Shown: positions 44,167 through 56,119, counted from the stretch's first letter. The stretch is DNA of 64,000 nt from Lepiota brunneoincarnata (GCA_023014365.1 JAEBUN010000014.1:62001-126000); one strand, 5' to 3'. Notes: generated from the letters alone by a model not told the origin. Numbers and translations: made by a program.

Positions 44167-46273
44167 TCACACTCCTGGCATAACAACAGCAGAGGCAGGT
44201 TGCTGACCAGGAAGGGAGTTGTCAACGGCTTCGGTGGCAATACAATTCAAGTCAACATTTGCCGCCTGAGAGGTGCCAGCAATTGAGACTTGTGAAGTGT
44301 CCAACTCAGGAGGTTCTGAGGAGGTGCCCACAATTGGGAGAGAAAGGTCTGCCGGAGTTGGTGGAGAATGTGCCGGGGTGTGAGTTTCCAATGTTGCCTG
44401 GGACGAGGAGGGGACATATGTAGCAGGGCCAGGAGGCTCTGCTGCCAAGGGAGTGGCAAGATTTGGAGGGGGGAGAGTCACTGGTATTATTGGACCAGGG
44501 GTGGGATCATTTGTGGGGATGGATCCCATATAATCTTCCAGTACATTCAAAGTACCATTGCTCATGATGGGGGAAGGGGAGTCTGCCACAGCAGCAGTGG
44601 CACCCAATGCTGGTGGAGCCTCAGAAGATGTTGGCCTGAGTACAAATGGGGTGGGGAGTTGCCCCAGTGCTAATTGGCGCCCAGTTGCGTGCATTTGAGC
44701 ATCGGCATATGCCGCCTCCATAATGTCAGACTCAGCGGTGGCAAGTTCCCACGGCAACTCAGGAGAGAGGCAGTCAGCAGTATTTTGCAGATCCACCATG
44801 GGATCACAGGGCATGTCAATGGCAGACAGGCTGTGTATCTCCGACATTGGTGGTGGGGTGGGTGGCAACAGTAAGGGAGTGTGGTTAGCAGTATCAACCT
44901 CCATTGCCATGGCACCTGCAGGTATGTCTAGCACTGCTGTGGCTGCCGCGGCGGCACTGCTGCTGACCAGTGGTGCAGGACAAAGGGCATCTATCCGCTG
45001 AGATAGCCTTTCCATTGCAGCCTCCAATGTGCTGACTCAGCTGTCAAATATGAGGTGCATGGCCAGTGCCACAGCTTCAATCTGGTTTGCAACCTCTGTC
45101 AATCGGTCACCAAAAGCATTCACACATTCTTCAAGCCTGAAAAGGCGCAGGACCTGGATCCTTGCCTGCTCCTTGGCATGTGAAAAATGTTTGATCAGCC
45201 ATTGATCAAATCAGTTGAGATGTTCCTGGCAATATTTATTCACTGGAAGAAAAAGCAAGTGGGAGCATGAATTATTAGTGGAGGCCAGATAGTGAGGTTT
45301 TTTACTTACTTTCCCGCAGTTCCGCCTCTTTCTCAGGGCCCCATTCCATGTTTTCAATGGGGTCCTCAGCATAGGTTGCCACTGCCTTGCCTTTGCCCTT
45401 CTCAAGTGCTGTGAGTACTTCTGGAACCTGAACCTCATCTTCTGACTCCATAGAAATCAATTCATCCTCCCCATCTGTTGCGACCTCCACATACTTCTTT
45501 GTCAGCCACTCTACCTTGATTCCCTTTTGCTGCTTTGCTGGTTGTTGTGGCAATGTTTGTGGCACGTTCCTTTGCTGCCACCCTACCCCCCGTGGACCAG
45601 TGTAATTCATGCATTGGCATTTCTTCACCATACAGGCACAGCATGCTCCTCCATCAGCATCCATTTCACAAGGTTGATTTCTTGAGGCACAATACTGGCA
45701 TGCCATGTTGAAGAGTTCTCCAGTTGGCTGTGGCCTACAGTGTGGGGGCTGGGGCCCCTGGGCTCTTTGCTGGTGCTGTGGCATGACCCTATGCCAGCCA
45801 CACCCATGGCCCTCATTGTCTCCCACTGTAGACTTTTTCTCCACCATTGGTGCCTTTCCCTTCCCTTTGCTCTGCAAAACTGGTGGAGGTGATGTGGGGG
45901 GTTTATATGACTCTGAGCTTGAGACCTCCATCGCATCATCCAAAACGACGATCAGGGGCCATGATGCTGCAGCACGCCAGGCACATCCAGCTGTTGATGT
46001 TTCAGGCTGGTCATGTTGCTTGGGCGTTGCTGTTGGGACCAAAAGTGATTGCGGCATTGGGCTTGTACCTGTTTGACCTGGTGCCAGTTGCAGCATTTCT
46101 TGTGCTGGCTTGTGTTGGCCAATGGGAATATAACCAGCACCACCCATGGTGCTACCCTGACTCTCCATCTCATGTTTGGTAAGTTGAGGTTGCTCTTGTC
46201 CTTGGCCATTCCTCAATGCCAGCGTTATGTTTGCTGGCAGTGGCAGGTGTTTAACAGTTGGCAGCAAGTCCAT
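44167..46273 (-). pseudogene. KDZ companion gene 3: Zn2Cys6-like cluster protein
   Basis: Minus strand. From ATG 46273 a Pro/Gln-rich region leads to a cysteine cluster at about 45700-45610 with spacing C-x2-C-x6-C-x8-C-x2-C-x6-C, exactly the fungal Zn(II)2Cys6 binuclear pattern. A stretch with charged helices (EEAELRESK, WLIKHFSHAKEQARIQVLRL) follows, then MERLSQRIDALCP and a Ser/Pro/Ala-rich C-terminus ending at 44167. An additional N-terminal exon may lie at 46350-46750 (EIHVAFKAHKFLMGFLVEW). Unlike transcription factors the cluster is internal. An in-frame stop near 45040 may be an intron or decay. DNA binding is inference. Confidence 0.6.
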
Positions 46274-46986
46274 AGCTGTTATTCCAGTAACTGCACCTTG
46301 TTTGCTTGTGTATGCCCCCTATAAAACATTAGTTAGTTGCCTACCACACCAAATCAGTTTACTGGATCACCCACCAATTTATGGACATTCTTTTTCACTT
46401 GTTTCCACTCATGTTTTGCCAATGCTGCCGATTGGGTCATGGCAAATGAGGGTTCACTGCCATGTTTGCACCATTCCACTAGGAACCCCATGAGGAACTT
46501 ATGTGCTTTGAATGCCACATGAATTTCTGGGTCTTGACTGCTTGTATGGGCAAATATCCTCTGCTGCAAGTGGTAATATATATATCAATGGGGGGTTGGC
46601 AATGAAATGACAACCAATGAGGTAATTCTTACCATTTCTTCTCTATGTTTTTCCATCAATTCTTGTATTGTGCCACTTTGTAATCCAAGCTGCACAATAC
46701 CCTCATACTTTTCCAGGGCAGCTGATATTTCTCTTTTGCTGATTGTGGACATCTCACAAAGATCTTTTTCTTATTTGCTGAAATGAAGATGAGATGTTTG
46801 TCATTGATGGGAGGAATACAGAAAGCAGGAATGTAATGTTGGAAGCTCAAAAAGATTTTTCAACACAAGCCATGTGATCAAATCACAAATTGCTTAATAA
46901 TCAGTCTTCAATACAATTTGCCTTAAGTGCTGCCCTTAACACCTTCATTCTCATTCCAAAATCCACCCATGTACCATCCATCCATC

Positions 46987-47764
46987 ATGAACACTGCAGC
47001 ACCCCTCAACATGGAATCACTGGGGGACACATCCAAATCCACCGCTTTGGGAATTAGGTTGCCTCCAGACTCCATGCCTGGATATTTAGTCAATGCTGAC
47101 AAGCTTCACTGCCAAAATGCCAAAATGAAACAACTATTCAATGTTCAAAACATCAAAGTCATGGTATGTTCCGCTTCCAACATTCAACCCTTTTCTCCCC
47201 ACATTGCTGTGGCAATTGGTATTTTGCCAGTGATTTTAACAAACCTGCCTCTTGGGTAATGTATCCATCCACTCACTTATGCCTTCATTGTTGGATACTA
47301 CTAATCATTCATTTATTATGCTTCTTTGCTCACCATCCATTTCATATTTCAGCCGACTTCGATGGAGGATCTCCCTCATGCCATCATTGGCTGTGGCAAA
47401 ATCATGGTTCCCACCCTTCTGGTATGGCCGTCCACATTGTATATCATATTAAAATTCCAGGCCCTTATTTGATCCATTTGCCCAGAGTCTCACTGAGCGT
47501 GAACTCCTTGCCACTCATGCCGAGATTAAGGCATTGCAGCAACATCAAGGCCTGAGCTACAAGGATGCAGCTCACCAATTGTACCACTCTGAAACCCTAA
47601 AGCTTGCTGTCCAAGACAATGCCCATGGCAAACTTGTCAAATTACGGCAATCTGTTGACAAACTTATTGAAGAGGATATCACAAAACACCTTCTCACCAT
47701 TGACGGCATCAACTCTAATACTACTCACATTGTCCCTAACCTCCCCATCTTGCCAAACATTTGA
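46987..47764 (+). pseudogene. KDZ companion gene 4 (small)
   Basis: ATG 46987 (MNTAAPLNMESLGDTSK), at least one intron near 47160-47350, then PHAIIGCGKIM and the conserved AEIKALQQHQGLSYKDAAH block. TGA follows PNLPILPNI. Homologous to the remnant at 618-1010, so it travels with KDZ elements. Unknown function. A stop around 47470 in one frame suggests an intron or lesion. Confidence 0.5.
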
Positions 47765-47938
47765 ATCATTGTGTATATACCATACATAATAATCACTTAT
47801 GATTTTGAAGGCATCCCTGACCCCCATTGTTCAAAACTTTGCCTGCCCTCATCTCAGGCTATCCAGTACAATGCCGCCCCATCTTGTGTAATATCTTCTA
47901 ATACATGCCCATGAAAATGGTCTTCCAGTTTTATCACA

Positions 47939-48553
47939 CCATCTTGATTCTTCTCAAAAGTGCCACAATGAGCTTGCTGCTGATGCCACCCACCCCCCAT
48001 ACTATTTGGCAATGTTCATTCTGTGCTGCCTGCCACCCCATGCCAGCTTTTTCTCGCTGTCGCTTTCCTCAACTTGTTGTTGCCTTATCCATCACTCATT
48101 GATTAGACACCCCCCTCTTTCTTTTTCCAACCAGACTGATTCACCTCACTCATGCCACCCCAAAATTGCCACCCATGCCACCTAACCCAATACCATTCAG
48201 TACTTCCATTATGTCAAATATCTATTATCACTTAATTTTTGTCAAGCAATCAATCCATGGAAATGTTCTTATTTAGTCTCATGCCATGCCACTGCTCTGC
48301 AATTGCTTGCTATCCACTTCTGAGCCCAGCATTCTATGCCTCCGTGATCCTTGGATCCTAAGGGCCCCTCTGACATGCTTCCCAAACACACAAGTGGAGC
48401 TATATAGGATGATGGACCAACCCAGCGGGCCCGCTGAGTCCCACTCACTCGATACAATGTATGTCTCAGTGGGCCTGCTGAGCCCCACTCACTTGATACT
48501 ATGTATGTCTTTGCTGGCCCCACTCACTCGATACACTGTAGGTTGACTACCTG
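47939..48553 (-). repeat. KDZ right TIR
   Basis: About 615 bp, inverted relative to 18157-18396 plus 24585-24955. The outer end carries three copies of an ACTCRCTYGATAC motif and the terminal GACTACCTG shared with the fragment ending at 1438. Confidence 0.9.
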
Positions 48554-49649
48554 ATATCACAGCCAGTTGGGTTAGCAAGTTTCCTTGCTAACTCTTTATC
48601 TACGGTTTTTTTTTTTTCTTTGATAATCCACACCCAGGTTCTCAACCCTAACATTCTAGAAGTTCCCTTCCATAGCCTTCAGGCAGTAAACTAATATTAG
48701 AATTTAATTAGCTTGTTCCATGCTTATCAATCTTTATTTTCTAGTTCATCATTTCTGATCTCTTTTGTTACTATGAGGGAGCATCTGTCCCTAAGTACCC
48801 TCTTGGATACCCCATCCAATCTTTTATCTTTTAATACCATCAGAGCCATTCCAAGGGAACATCCCTACTAGGACATTAGTTAATCTCTAAATTCTCTTGT
48901 CAAGATTCACTTCCAGGACCTGTTACTATGGTTATGTTACCATTTTTCCTCTTACGCACCCACCCATCTATTTTCGCTTATCACATGTCACTGCCTGCTG
49001 TCAGCACTCAGTTATATTTACTTATCACATGCTGCCACTCGTCTATAGTTAGTTCACCTTTGGCTTGTGATTTCCATTCATTGGCATGAGATTCTCCCCT
49101 TTATCATGTGCCAATCATCCCAGTTGTATATATAGACCTAGATATTACTTGTAATCTCTAGCTTTGTCTTGTTATACACTGTATTTGTTCCTGCTCTTTG
49201 GCATTGCCTTAGACTTGCTTGCACTACTCAATGGTTAACTTGTCGTTAATTGCATTGAGCCTTGCAGACACCTAACCAGCATAACAGGCTAGGTACCATC
49301 TGAATGTCATAAGCATTACAACTCATTCACTTTCTAGGGCAGAGACAAAGAAATGGGTCTTTTTGTGTAGTCATAAAGATCTTAACTAATATCTTAGTTA
49401 ACATGGTATCGGATTCAATGCTTGGGTATATTCTTACCAGAGTCATTCTTCCATAGTCTTATCACTAATAAGTTAGTTAACAGCACTTTTACTTGTCTGG
49501 GTGTTCTGGTTTGGTTTCTGAGATGTCTGCCTTCACATATTTTAGATAGTATTCTAATCTCTCACACCCAGCATCTGACCATGGCCATATACTGATATTA
49601 TTTGGTAACAGAGAGTTAGTTACTTTATTAGCTAGTGATTTCACAAATG
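48554..49649. other. AT-rich intergenic DNA; nothing confidently identified
   Basis: Contains a T13 run (48607-48619) and a TATATATAG (49129) in LTR-like surroundings, but I found no matching ends or target duplication. No gene supported. Confidence 0.4.
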
Positions 49650-50757
49650 AAATGATTTTGCAGCACAACAACAAACTGACCCCCAAACCACCAACAGATC
49701 AGTCTGCATTCAATGCAGACACACCAGACATTGGGCTATGGACTGCCCACAATTTGCCTGCCTTGGATGCAAACAATATGCTCCAGGGCACTACTCTTAC
49801 AACTGCATCAAATACAGATGCCCCCACTGCACCATCTTCCAACTGTGCCATAAATGGACCGAGTGTCCAGCTTGAAAGACTCAACACACCCCCTACTCCA
49901 GAAATTCAGCAACCTGTCCCTCAACTACTCCCACTGCTCACAATTGATACATCAACCTCACCAATGACAACTACTATGAGGAATGTTACAATGAGGTCAC
50001 CAAGTCCAACATCACAGAAGAACCATGTGGTAACTTCTGAAGAAAATCAAAACACCCTTATAGAAGAAAGAATAGAAAGTCCCCACTTTAGATGACTCCT
50101 ATACAACATCTTCTATCCAGGACAACCCCCATCCCCAACTACAGCTATCACAGTCAACCTCCACAGAACCCCTACTCCAACCTTCTCTCCAGTCATTCCT
50201 CCCCATCCAGACTCCACTGAGAACCCCCAGGTTGACTATTACAAACCCTACTACCTATCTGAATATCCTGGAGAAGGAAACTAACAAGTTGTGATGGAAA
50301 ACAACTCTATAGATGGACCTAATGTTATCAGAAACTTCATCAGAAGGACAGTTATATTTAGCTTGAACTCCCATGTCACTATAAAACAATCAGTAGTGTA
50401 CATTAGAAGGACTATCTTTAGTTCATGACTTGTTTCCCTTATCTCTGACTCATAGTTACCTGGATCCAGACTATCATAGTAGGAGCATAGCCACACTTAG
50501 AAGTATATAAGGATACAGTACATTACTATGTATCCTTATCTTAGTGTTATACAGTTCTTGCCTCCTATACCTCTTTGCCCTTAAACTGGCTGGACTATAG
50601 TGCTCCATCATCTCCAAGTCACACCTAGTAGGACAAGACCAAGTCTGTATAGACATCTTGCCTCAAACACTGTGCTACTCAAGAGTGAACCCCTAACCTG
50701 GGTAACATCATCAACCTCACCCAAGACCCACCATCCCCAGGCCACCAAGTTACAGAA

Positions 50758-51264
50758 GTGACTCTCCAGAACCTGACCCTTACTATGACTGGGACCCCAT
50801 CACCAAATCAAACATCACAGGAGAGTCTGTTGGACTATACTGAGGATATGTTTGATGAGGACATCAGACCTTACAAAGGGGATAATGTTATGAACAGCCC
50901 AGACAGAGAGGAGCTGGAACAGGTATTCAACTTTACAAGATGGGTACAGAAGACCACAGACCAGCTACAAGCACAGGAATATAAAGACAAAGAAGGGGAA
51001 TACTACAATGCCATGCAGGACCTGGCAAGAGATGCAGGAATGGAGATAACCTTGGAACATATTCTGGAATACCCCAAGGATGAAGAAGATAGCCATGGAT
51101 TGACTGATCCAACCTCCAGCATGGATGGAAGCACCAAGAGAATGGAGAGTGAGAATAGAGGATCCATAGAGATAGGATTGGGAGAAGAGGATTATGAGTC
51201 AGAGGAAAGTGATGGAACATCACATAGCAGTGGAATGGAGAACAAGGACAGTGACTCATTGTAA
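50758..51264 (+). pseudogene. ORF3b remnant crossing into the LTR
   Basis: Reads TGTPSPNQTSQESLLDYTED and continues through the LTR boundary (50886) to the same stop as in element 2, ending DSDSL. The overlapping ORF3a frame ends YYDWDPITKSNITGESVGLY at the homologous stop. Both frames therefore survive in a diverged copy. Confidence 0.6.
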
Positions 51265-51593
51265 GATATAAATAATGGTAGGATGCTATCAGCTAGGATG
51301 TGCATCATGGTCAAGACTGCACAGGACAAGTAGAATAGCCCAATAACCTATAATGAGTATATGGTATCTCATAGGTATATAAAGGCTTGTACAAGTAGAG
51401 ATTAAAGCCTTAAGCTTTAATCTTGTTAACAGCAGTTGTTAACCCTCTCTGCCTTAACTTGGCATGTTCCCTTGTTATCTCATTGAGCACAATCCACTAA
51501 GCTCTATAAGGCTAACTGTCTCAGACACCTTGTAGAGTGATTGAAGGCCTTCTCCAGTTATCTTCAGATACAGAAGGAGCAAGGATCATGACA
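50886..51593 (+). repeat. LTR of old family B copy
   Basis: TGTTATGAACAGC...GATCATGACA, 708 bp, homologous along its length to the element 2 LTR, with the TATA box and self-primer hairpin conserved. Confidence 0.9.
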
Positions 51594-51967
51594 GGTCCTA
51601 TATTGACTGGAGAACAAGTCTCTGAGATCTGCTACTTATATACAAACATGTATACTATGTTATAAATCCTTTCCTATGCTCAACAGTGACAAGAAAATTA
51701 AGAGAAAATAGACCTAAGCTACTTGCGAGACAGAGAAGGTGAAACAAGGGATGAAATGTGAAGTTTTCATAGCTAGGTGAGGAGAGGATTAGGAAATATG
51801 AAGGATAATTATCAAAGTAGTGGTCTGCAAGGCATACAGAGGTCTATATACAGGGAGAAAACTTATATTATAGTTCATGGTCAGGGAAAAGAATAGAAAT
51901 GGAGTGAAAATATATCTGTCAAAGAATGAAGGAGGTTTTGAGTGAAAATGGATATGTTGTGAAATGA

Positions 51968-52290
51968 TAATGGCTCCGATCAGCTGGGTGCTCCGAGTTT
52001 CTTGATCTGGGGTTCAATCCAGGTTCAGGTTTCGGGTTCTGAGTCCTACAAGAGGTGGCATAGGGCAGCCATTGCAGGTGTAGCTGCTTGCCCACCTCTA
52101 CACCCTCACAGCATGATGCCTGATGACAGGCCAGCTCACTGCATAGTCTTTTACACCATGGCTTTTTCATCTGTCTGTTTGTGATCCCTTAGCCAGATCC
52201 TTACTTAAGCATCAGGCCGGCCGTCTCCGAGGATAGGGCAGCAAGCTGCGCAAGTGCGAGGTTCCGGGATCGAATCAAGAAGAGTCACAA
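51968..52290 (+). mobile_element. SINE-like element, copy 2
   Basis: Starts with a tRNA-like head: TGGCTCCGATCAGCTGG (A-box-like) and GGGTTCAATCC (B-box-like, 52011-52021), about 45 nt apart. The tail shares AAGCATCAGGCCGGCCGTCTCCG and AAGTGCGAGG with the insert at 2866-3138. No ORF. The internal Pol III promoter is inference; ends uncertain. Confidence 0.5.
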
Positions 52291-52456
52291 TATTGCCCTT
52301 AGACTCCGATACAGGAAATGAGGGTATCAAAGGACTTATTGGGGGAATATATCCAAACAATGCGTATTATGTATCCTTATGCTGAGGAAGAGGGCCCCAC
52401 TCCCAGTCCCAGGACCAGTGGCTGTCCCGGATGGAGCTTCCAACAAAAAGCTGGAC

Positions 52457-55328
52457 CTACAGCTGAACGACGGTGTTGAGTTGTGTTTCTCTGAGAGTCG
52501 CCACTCGTACCTTCTTCAAAATCTCCTCCACACGCCCCAGGTCAACAGGTGTTATGTTCGTCTTCGCTTTCTCCCTCATCGCCAGTTGAAACTTAGCATT
52601 TGCATCGCTCAAGTGCTCACGCTGTGGGCGTATGGCATATTGCGAAACCTTTAGATCTGCCAATATTTGCTGGCAAGTTGGCCTGTCCTCAGGCTTAAAA
52701 GCCCAGCACTGGTTCATTAGGGCCCACGTTATATCGTCGATGAGATAAGGTGTCTCTCCTTTCTCCCCTATTGGCCGAGTAGGTAGCACTCCCCTGAGGA
52801 CCTTTCCCAATACGGCAGCATCGCTTTTGTATTCATGGAAGGGAAGTCGTCTCGCAAGGATCTATGTTCATGGTCAGGTCCACTTCCGTGGTGAAACAGG
52901 ACACCATTTCACCTCATAGAATACGCATGCAAGCGCCCATATATCACTTGCGCAGCCACGCTCTGAGCCCTCAAGAACCTCTGGGGACACCCAACGAAAT
53001 GTGACACGATTGACTGTGGTTGTCGACAACGTTGGCATCAGAGCGTCATCCCCAGCAATGGAAGATAACCCAAAGTCGGTAATGCAAGCTACACCCGTAT
53101 CGGAGACAAGAATGTTAACCTATCGTAGATAAATGGTAAACGGGTTCGTCAGATTGAAGGCATTAAACAAACGCACTCCTTTCAAATCACCGTGAACGAT
53201 TTCTTCTTGGTGAAGATAATCGAGGCCGCGCGCAACATCATGGACCTGGATGACTCAGATGCAGTGGGTGATATCACTTATGACCACTTACCAAGGTCTC
53301 CCGAGGAGCGTCAGGATGGCTTGCAAAATAATTATTCAAGTTACCATTGTTCATCCAGGGGGATACAAGACACGCTCGAGACATGGAATTCATGTCGATG
53401 TAGTACACCCCATAAAAGGGTACTATGTTTGGATGGCATAATTGTCCCCAAAGGATCGCTTCCTTTGCAAGTATCTGAAGCGAGGATCAGTCATAGACGA
53501 AACAATATCCGAAATAAACCGACCCTCATTGCCGCACTTGTGTCCTTGTTACTGTACACCCGCACAACCTTGAGACATATGTCCTGATCTTGGTACTTTC
53601 CGGGGAAGGCGTCGCAAAGGCCACCGGCGCCATGTGCAACCGAAACCCTTGTAATGTCGCGCAAAACATATTGTTGAGGATAGAGCTGGGAGGATTTCGA
53701 CAACCTATACAGGGCTTTGATTCTCTGCTTGTGCGCAGGACTCTCCCGAGCTGCCGGTTGCAATGATATCTTAGTGAAGTCGTCTTGAGTGGGATGAGCT
53801 CTGTTTATGGAGCATCGGAAACAGACTCACCCAGTCCAGATAATCAACCAATAGCTGTGCGTCAGGCCTTGCAAGTTCGCGAAGCGCACTCTTTTTTGCT
53901 TCTTGTTGGAGGACTTCGTCCAGGAGTGCCAGGACTCTCGAGCCATCGGGGTCCGGTACGGGAAAACTATTGAGACCCGTGAGGGGTGAGAGCCGTTCCG
54001 ATTCTGCCCATGACCTATTGCGGGGAGTCGCCCGTTCTACGGGTGAAGGTTCCGTGTGTCTGAGGGAGTCGAACGATTCATTATGTTCTCGCCTATTCAT
54101 CTGATTCTGGAGTGGTTTGGCATCATTGGAATCCTGAGGGAGCTGGGGAAGTTGGATAGCAACCCCTTTCGAAATTGGACTGTCAAACTGGGACACATTG
54201 CGGAAGTTTGGCTGTTTATGAGAGGCCGATGAAAAGTCGGTCGAACTCGCACTTGACCGACCCAGGTTCCGTGCGTTTGGGCTTGAAATCGCCGTCGACG
54301 ATGATGTTGTATATTCGGAGGGTTCCCGGTAAGTACCTGTGACATAACGAACCAGTACCTCAACCCACGCATCCCTTTCCTCATCGCTTTCAGCGCACAA
54401 TACATGCTGACGAGGGCTAGCCCCCGCTCTGTTTCTTGCTTCAATGATGAAGAAGGCATGTCGATATTCCTTCTCGTCACTGTCGGCTTGCAGAGGGTCG
54501 GACTGTTGTTGGCGACCGATTTGTGCGCCGGAAATGACGATGGAGCCGTGCCGTGTACCGTGTTGCTGTAGGAAAGAAATGAACATGGCAATTCGGGCGG
54601 CCCCGCTTTGAAAGTGACCAGACAGGGTGCTTACAGATTCATAATACTCCAGCACCGGTCCCTGAAGGACAAAATACCGTGCCTTCCAACCACCAAACCT
54701 TTTGCCCCGTTTAGTGAGGTAACCCTCCTTGTACCGAACTGGCAATACCAGTTGGGGAGTCACCCGTATAACATCCGATGTTAAAAAGGCTATCACCTCA
54801 TCCTTGTTCCTGATCGGTAAATTTATCAGTGACTGCAGGTACTCCTCAAGCACGGCCTGGAAAACGCAGTAGTGAGTATAGAGGTAGAACGGAGAATAGA
54901 GCGATCCCAGGCAATACCTTTCTTTGGTCTATTCTGGCGGGGGCGTGATCCCTCCAGACCATCCTTCCAGGTAGGTATGTGATTAACTCCCTGATACCCG
55001 TACTCACGCTACTTTTAATCCTCTGATCCAGACCAAGAACATCTGAATACGCTTTCTTCACCCTCCAACCCTCTTTTCTATTACCAGGATTGACAAAGAT
55101 TGTGAACGAGAGAACTGGTTTTCCTTTGTTATCGCGCAGGAAGGAATGAGACACATTGACTGTCGTTGTTCGAAGGTCGGAGGAGAGGAGTGGTAGCTCA
55201 CGGTACAACTGTAACGCGGCGCGATGCGGGGAGGCGACACTAAGCACGTCGATCCTACTGTCGAACGATCTCCTTACAGGTGCCAATCGGTTCGGAGAAA
55301 GGGACAAAGGTGGTGTGGAGGGAAGCAT
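52457..55328 (-). CDS. PX-PH-protein kinase fusion protein
   Basis: Exon 1 (55328-54918) encodes a PX-like lipid-binding domain (FTIFVNPGNRKEGWRVKKAY, DQRIKSS). Introns 54857-54917 and 54566-54634 lead through a PH domain (EGYLTKRGKRFGGWKARYFV to ERDAWVEVLVRYV) and a Ser-rich linker. Intron 53770-53830 joins LLVDYLDW to ISLQPAAR and a kinase: glycine loop GAGGLCDAF, Lys in ICLKVV, HGDLKGVNIL catalytic loop, DFGLSS, SPEVLEGS, DIWALACVFYE, C-lobe ending CWAFKPEDRPT. The catalytic Arg is Gly (HGD), common in this agaricomycete kinase group. The PX-PH pair resembles the N-terminus of Bem3-type RhoGAPs, but no RhoGAP follows. Splice sites support one gene; a two-gene reading remains possible. Confidence 0.65.
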
Positions 55329-55774
55329 GAGAGAGATTTGTCCGTTGAGACAATGCTATGGTCGTACTGATCACACTAATACCCATTGGGCCACAGCTTT
55401 CAAGCCAGCTTCGCCATCACATCATGCATCAGGCCATGACAAGCATTCTGACATGATGGGACTGCCACAGCGCTGTCGGAGCTGGAAATCGCTGTTTTCG
55501 GCAGCACCTGCTCCGCTCATTTGTCACCGTCGATCTTTTATTTTCTCATGCTGACCAAGTTCGTGCTCGATTCAGCGGTTGGGCCAAACAAACGGAGTCT
55601 TCATTGCAACGTTGATTGGCTACCTAAGCTATGTATGTCCGCCTCCCAGTATTTCTCTGAGCGCTCAACGCTCAAAAACCGAAACCCTGTCAAGTTCTCC
55701 TCAGTTTCTACGGGTAATAAAGAAGACAGCTAGCGCACTAACGAAGGACTCGAATCGAGAGTGGCATGTTTTAA
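55329..55774. other. Intergenic, nothing recognised
   Basis: Short spacer between the 5' ends/3' ends of two minus-strand genes. No supported feature. Confidence 0.5.
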
Positions 55775-56053
55775 TTAATGGGTGCAGACACAGACTTGCT
55801 CTGTTACAAACATCAGCTAGTATTTTTGGATAATTCGTTAACGCTGACCGTCGTTGCAGAAACCGCCGTGGAGGCCTTGGCCTTGTGCGATACAGCTACC
55901 ACTGCAGGCTGCATCGCCAGCGTCAAAGATACCGCCGATCTGGCAGGTAATGCGCGGAACCAGAACATGGTCTGGGACTGCTGGGACGGGCGAGGCAATG
56001 GTTACAGTAGCAAAGAGAGCGATGAGAGTGAAGAGAGTCCGAGTAGGCTTCAT
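55775..56053 (-). CDS. Secreted defensin-like (CS-alpha-beta) peptide
   Basis: Two exons (56053-55849 and 55800-55775) around a 48-nt intron (GTCAGC...AACAG), 76 codons. Signal peptide MKPTRTLFTLIALFATVTIA, a short propeptide ending VPR, then a mature domain with six cysteines spaced C-x12-C-x3-C-x11-C-x5-C-x1-C and the GGFC motif, the hallmark of fungal/invertebrate CS-alpha-beta defensins. The short second exon supplies the C-x-C pair. Without splicing the frame stops one residue too early to include it. TATAAA at 56120-56125 is about 70 nt upstream of the ATG. Likely an extracellular antimicrobial peptide (inference from fold pattern). Confidence 0.75.
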
Positions 56054-56119
56054 GTTATACTTTGAATGAGGCTGTCGAATTTGGTTCTGAGGAATGAGTT
56101 CCCCCCCGGAGTGCGCTGC

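Larger units (their letters stand above)
18157..48553 (-). mobile_element. KDZ (Kyakuja-Dileera-Zisupton) DNA transposon, nested and inactive
   Basis: Bounded by long inverted repeats (left 18157-18396 plus 24585-24955; right 47939-48553) and containing a decayed KDZ transposase (minus strand, 35832-40886) with companion genes. Subtracting the two chromoviruses, the solo LTR and the 1.2-kb LTR-like insert leaves about 14.3 kb. The right terminus reads CAGGTAGTCAACC inward; the left begins at TAGTCAACC, so about 4 bp seem lost. No target duplication can be verified because the left flank is damaged. The body is CpG-poor and the transposase has in-frame stops, so the unit is dead. KDZ elements are a known class abundant in agaricomycetes. 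Confidence 0.85.
49650..51593 (+). mobile_element. Old 3' fragment of a family B (element 2-like) chromovirus
   Basis: ORF3 region followed by an LTR. Both zinc knuckles of ORF3a are readable at 49705-49800, plus a third C-x2-C pair. Positions 50700-50885 match 34340-34527. Gag and pol are absent. Compared with element 2, most CpG positions are TpG or CpA. No target duplication could be tested because the 5' end is missing. Confidence 0.85.

Noticed and set aside
24600..48550. TET/JBP dioxygenase gene expected near fungal KDZ transposons
   Set aside because: I looked for the H-x-D...H...R signature in the companion genes on both strands and did not see it.
48554..49286. Solo LTR from TGATATCACAG to AGCATAACA with an internal TATATATAG
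   Set aside because: Flanking pentamers (CTACC and GGCTA) do not match, and no second copy of either end is visible in the window.
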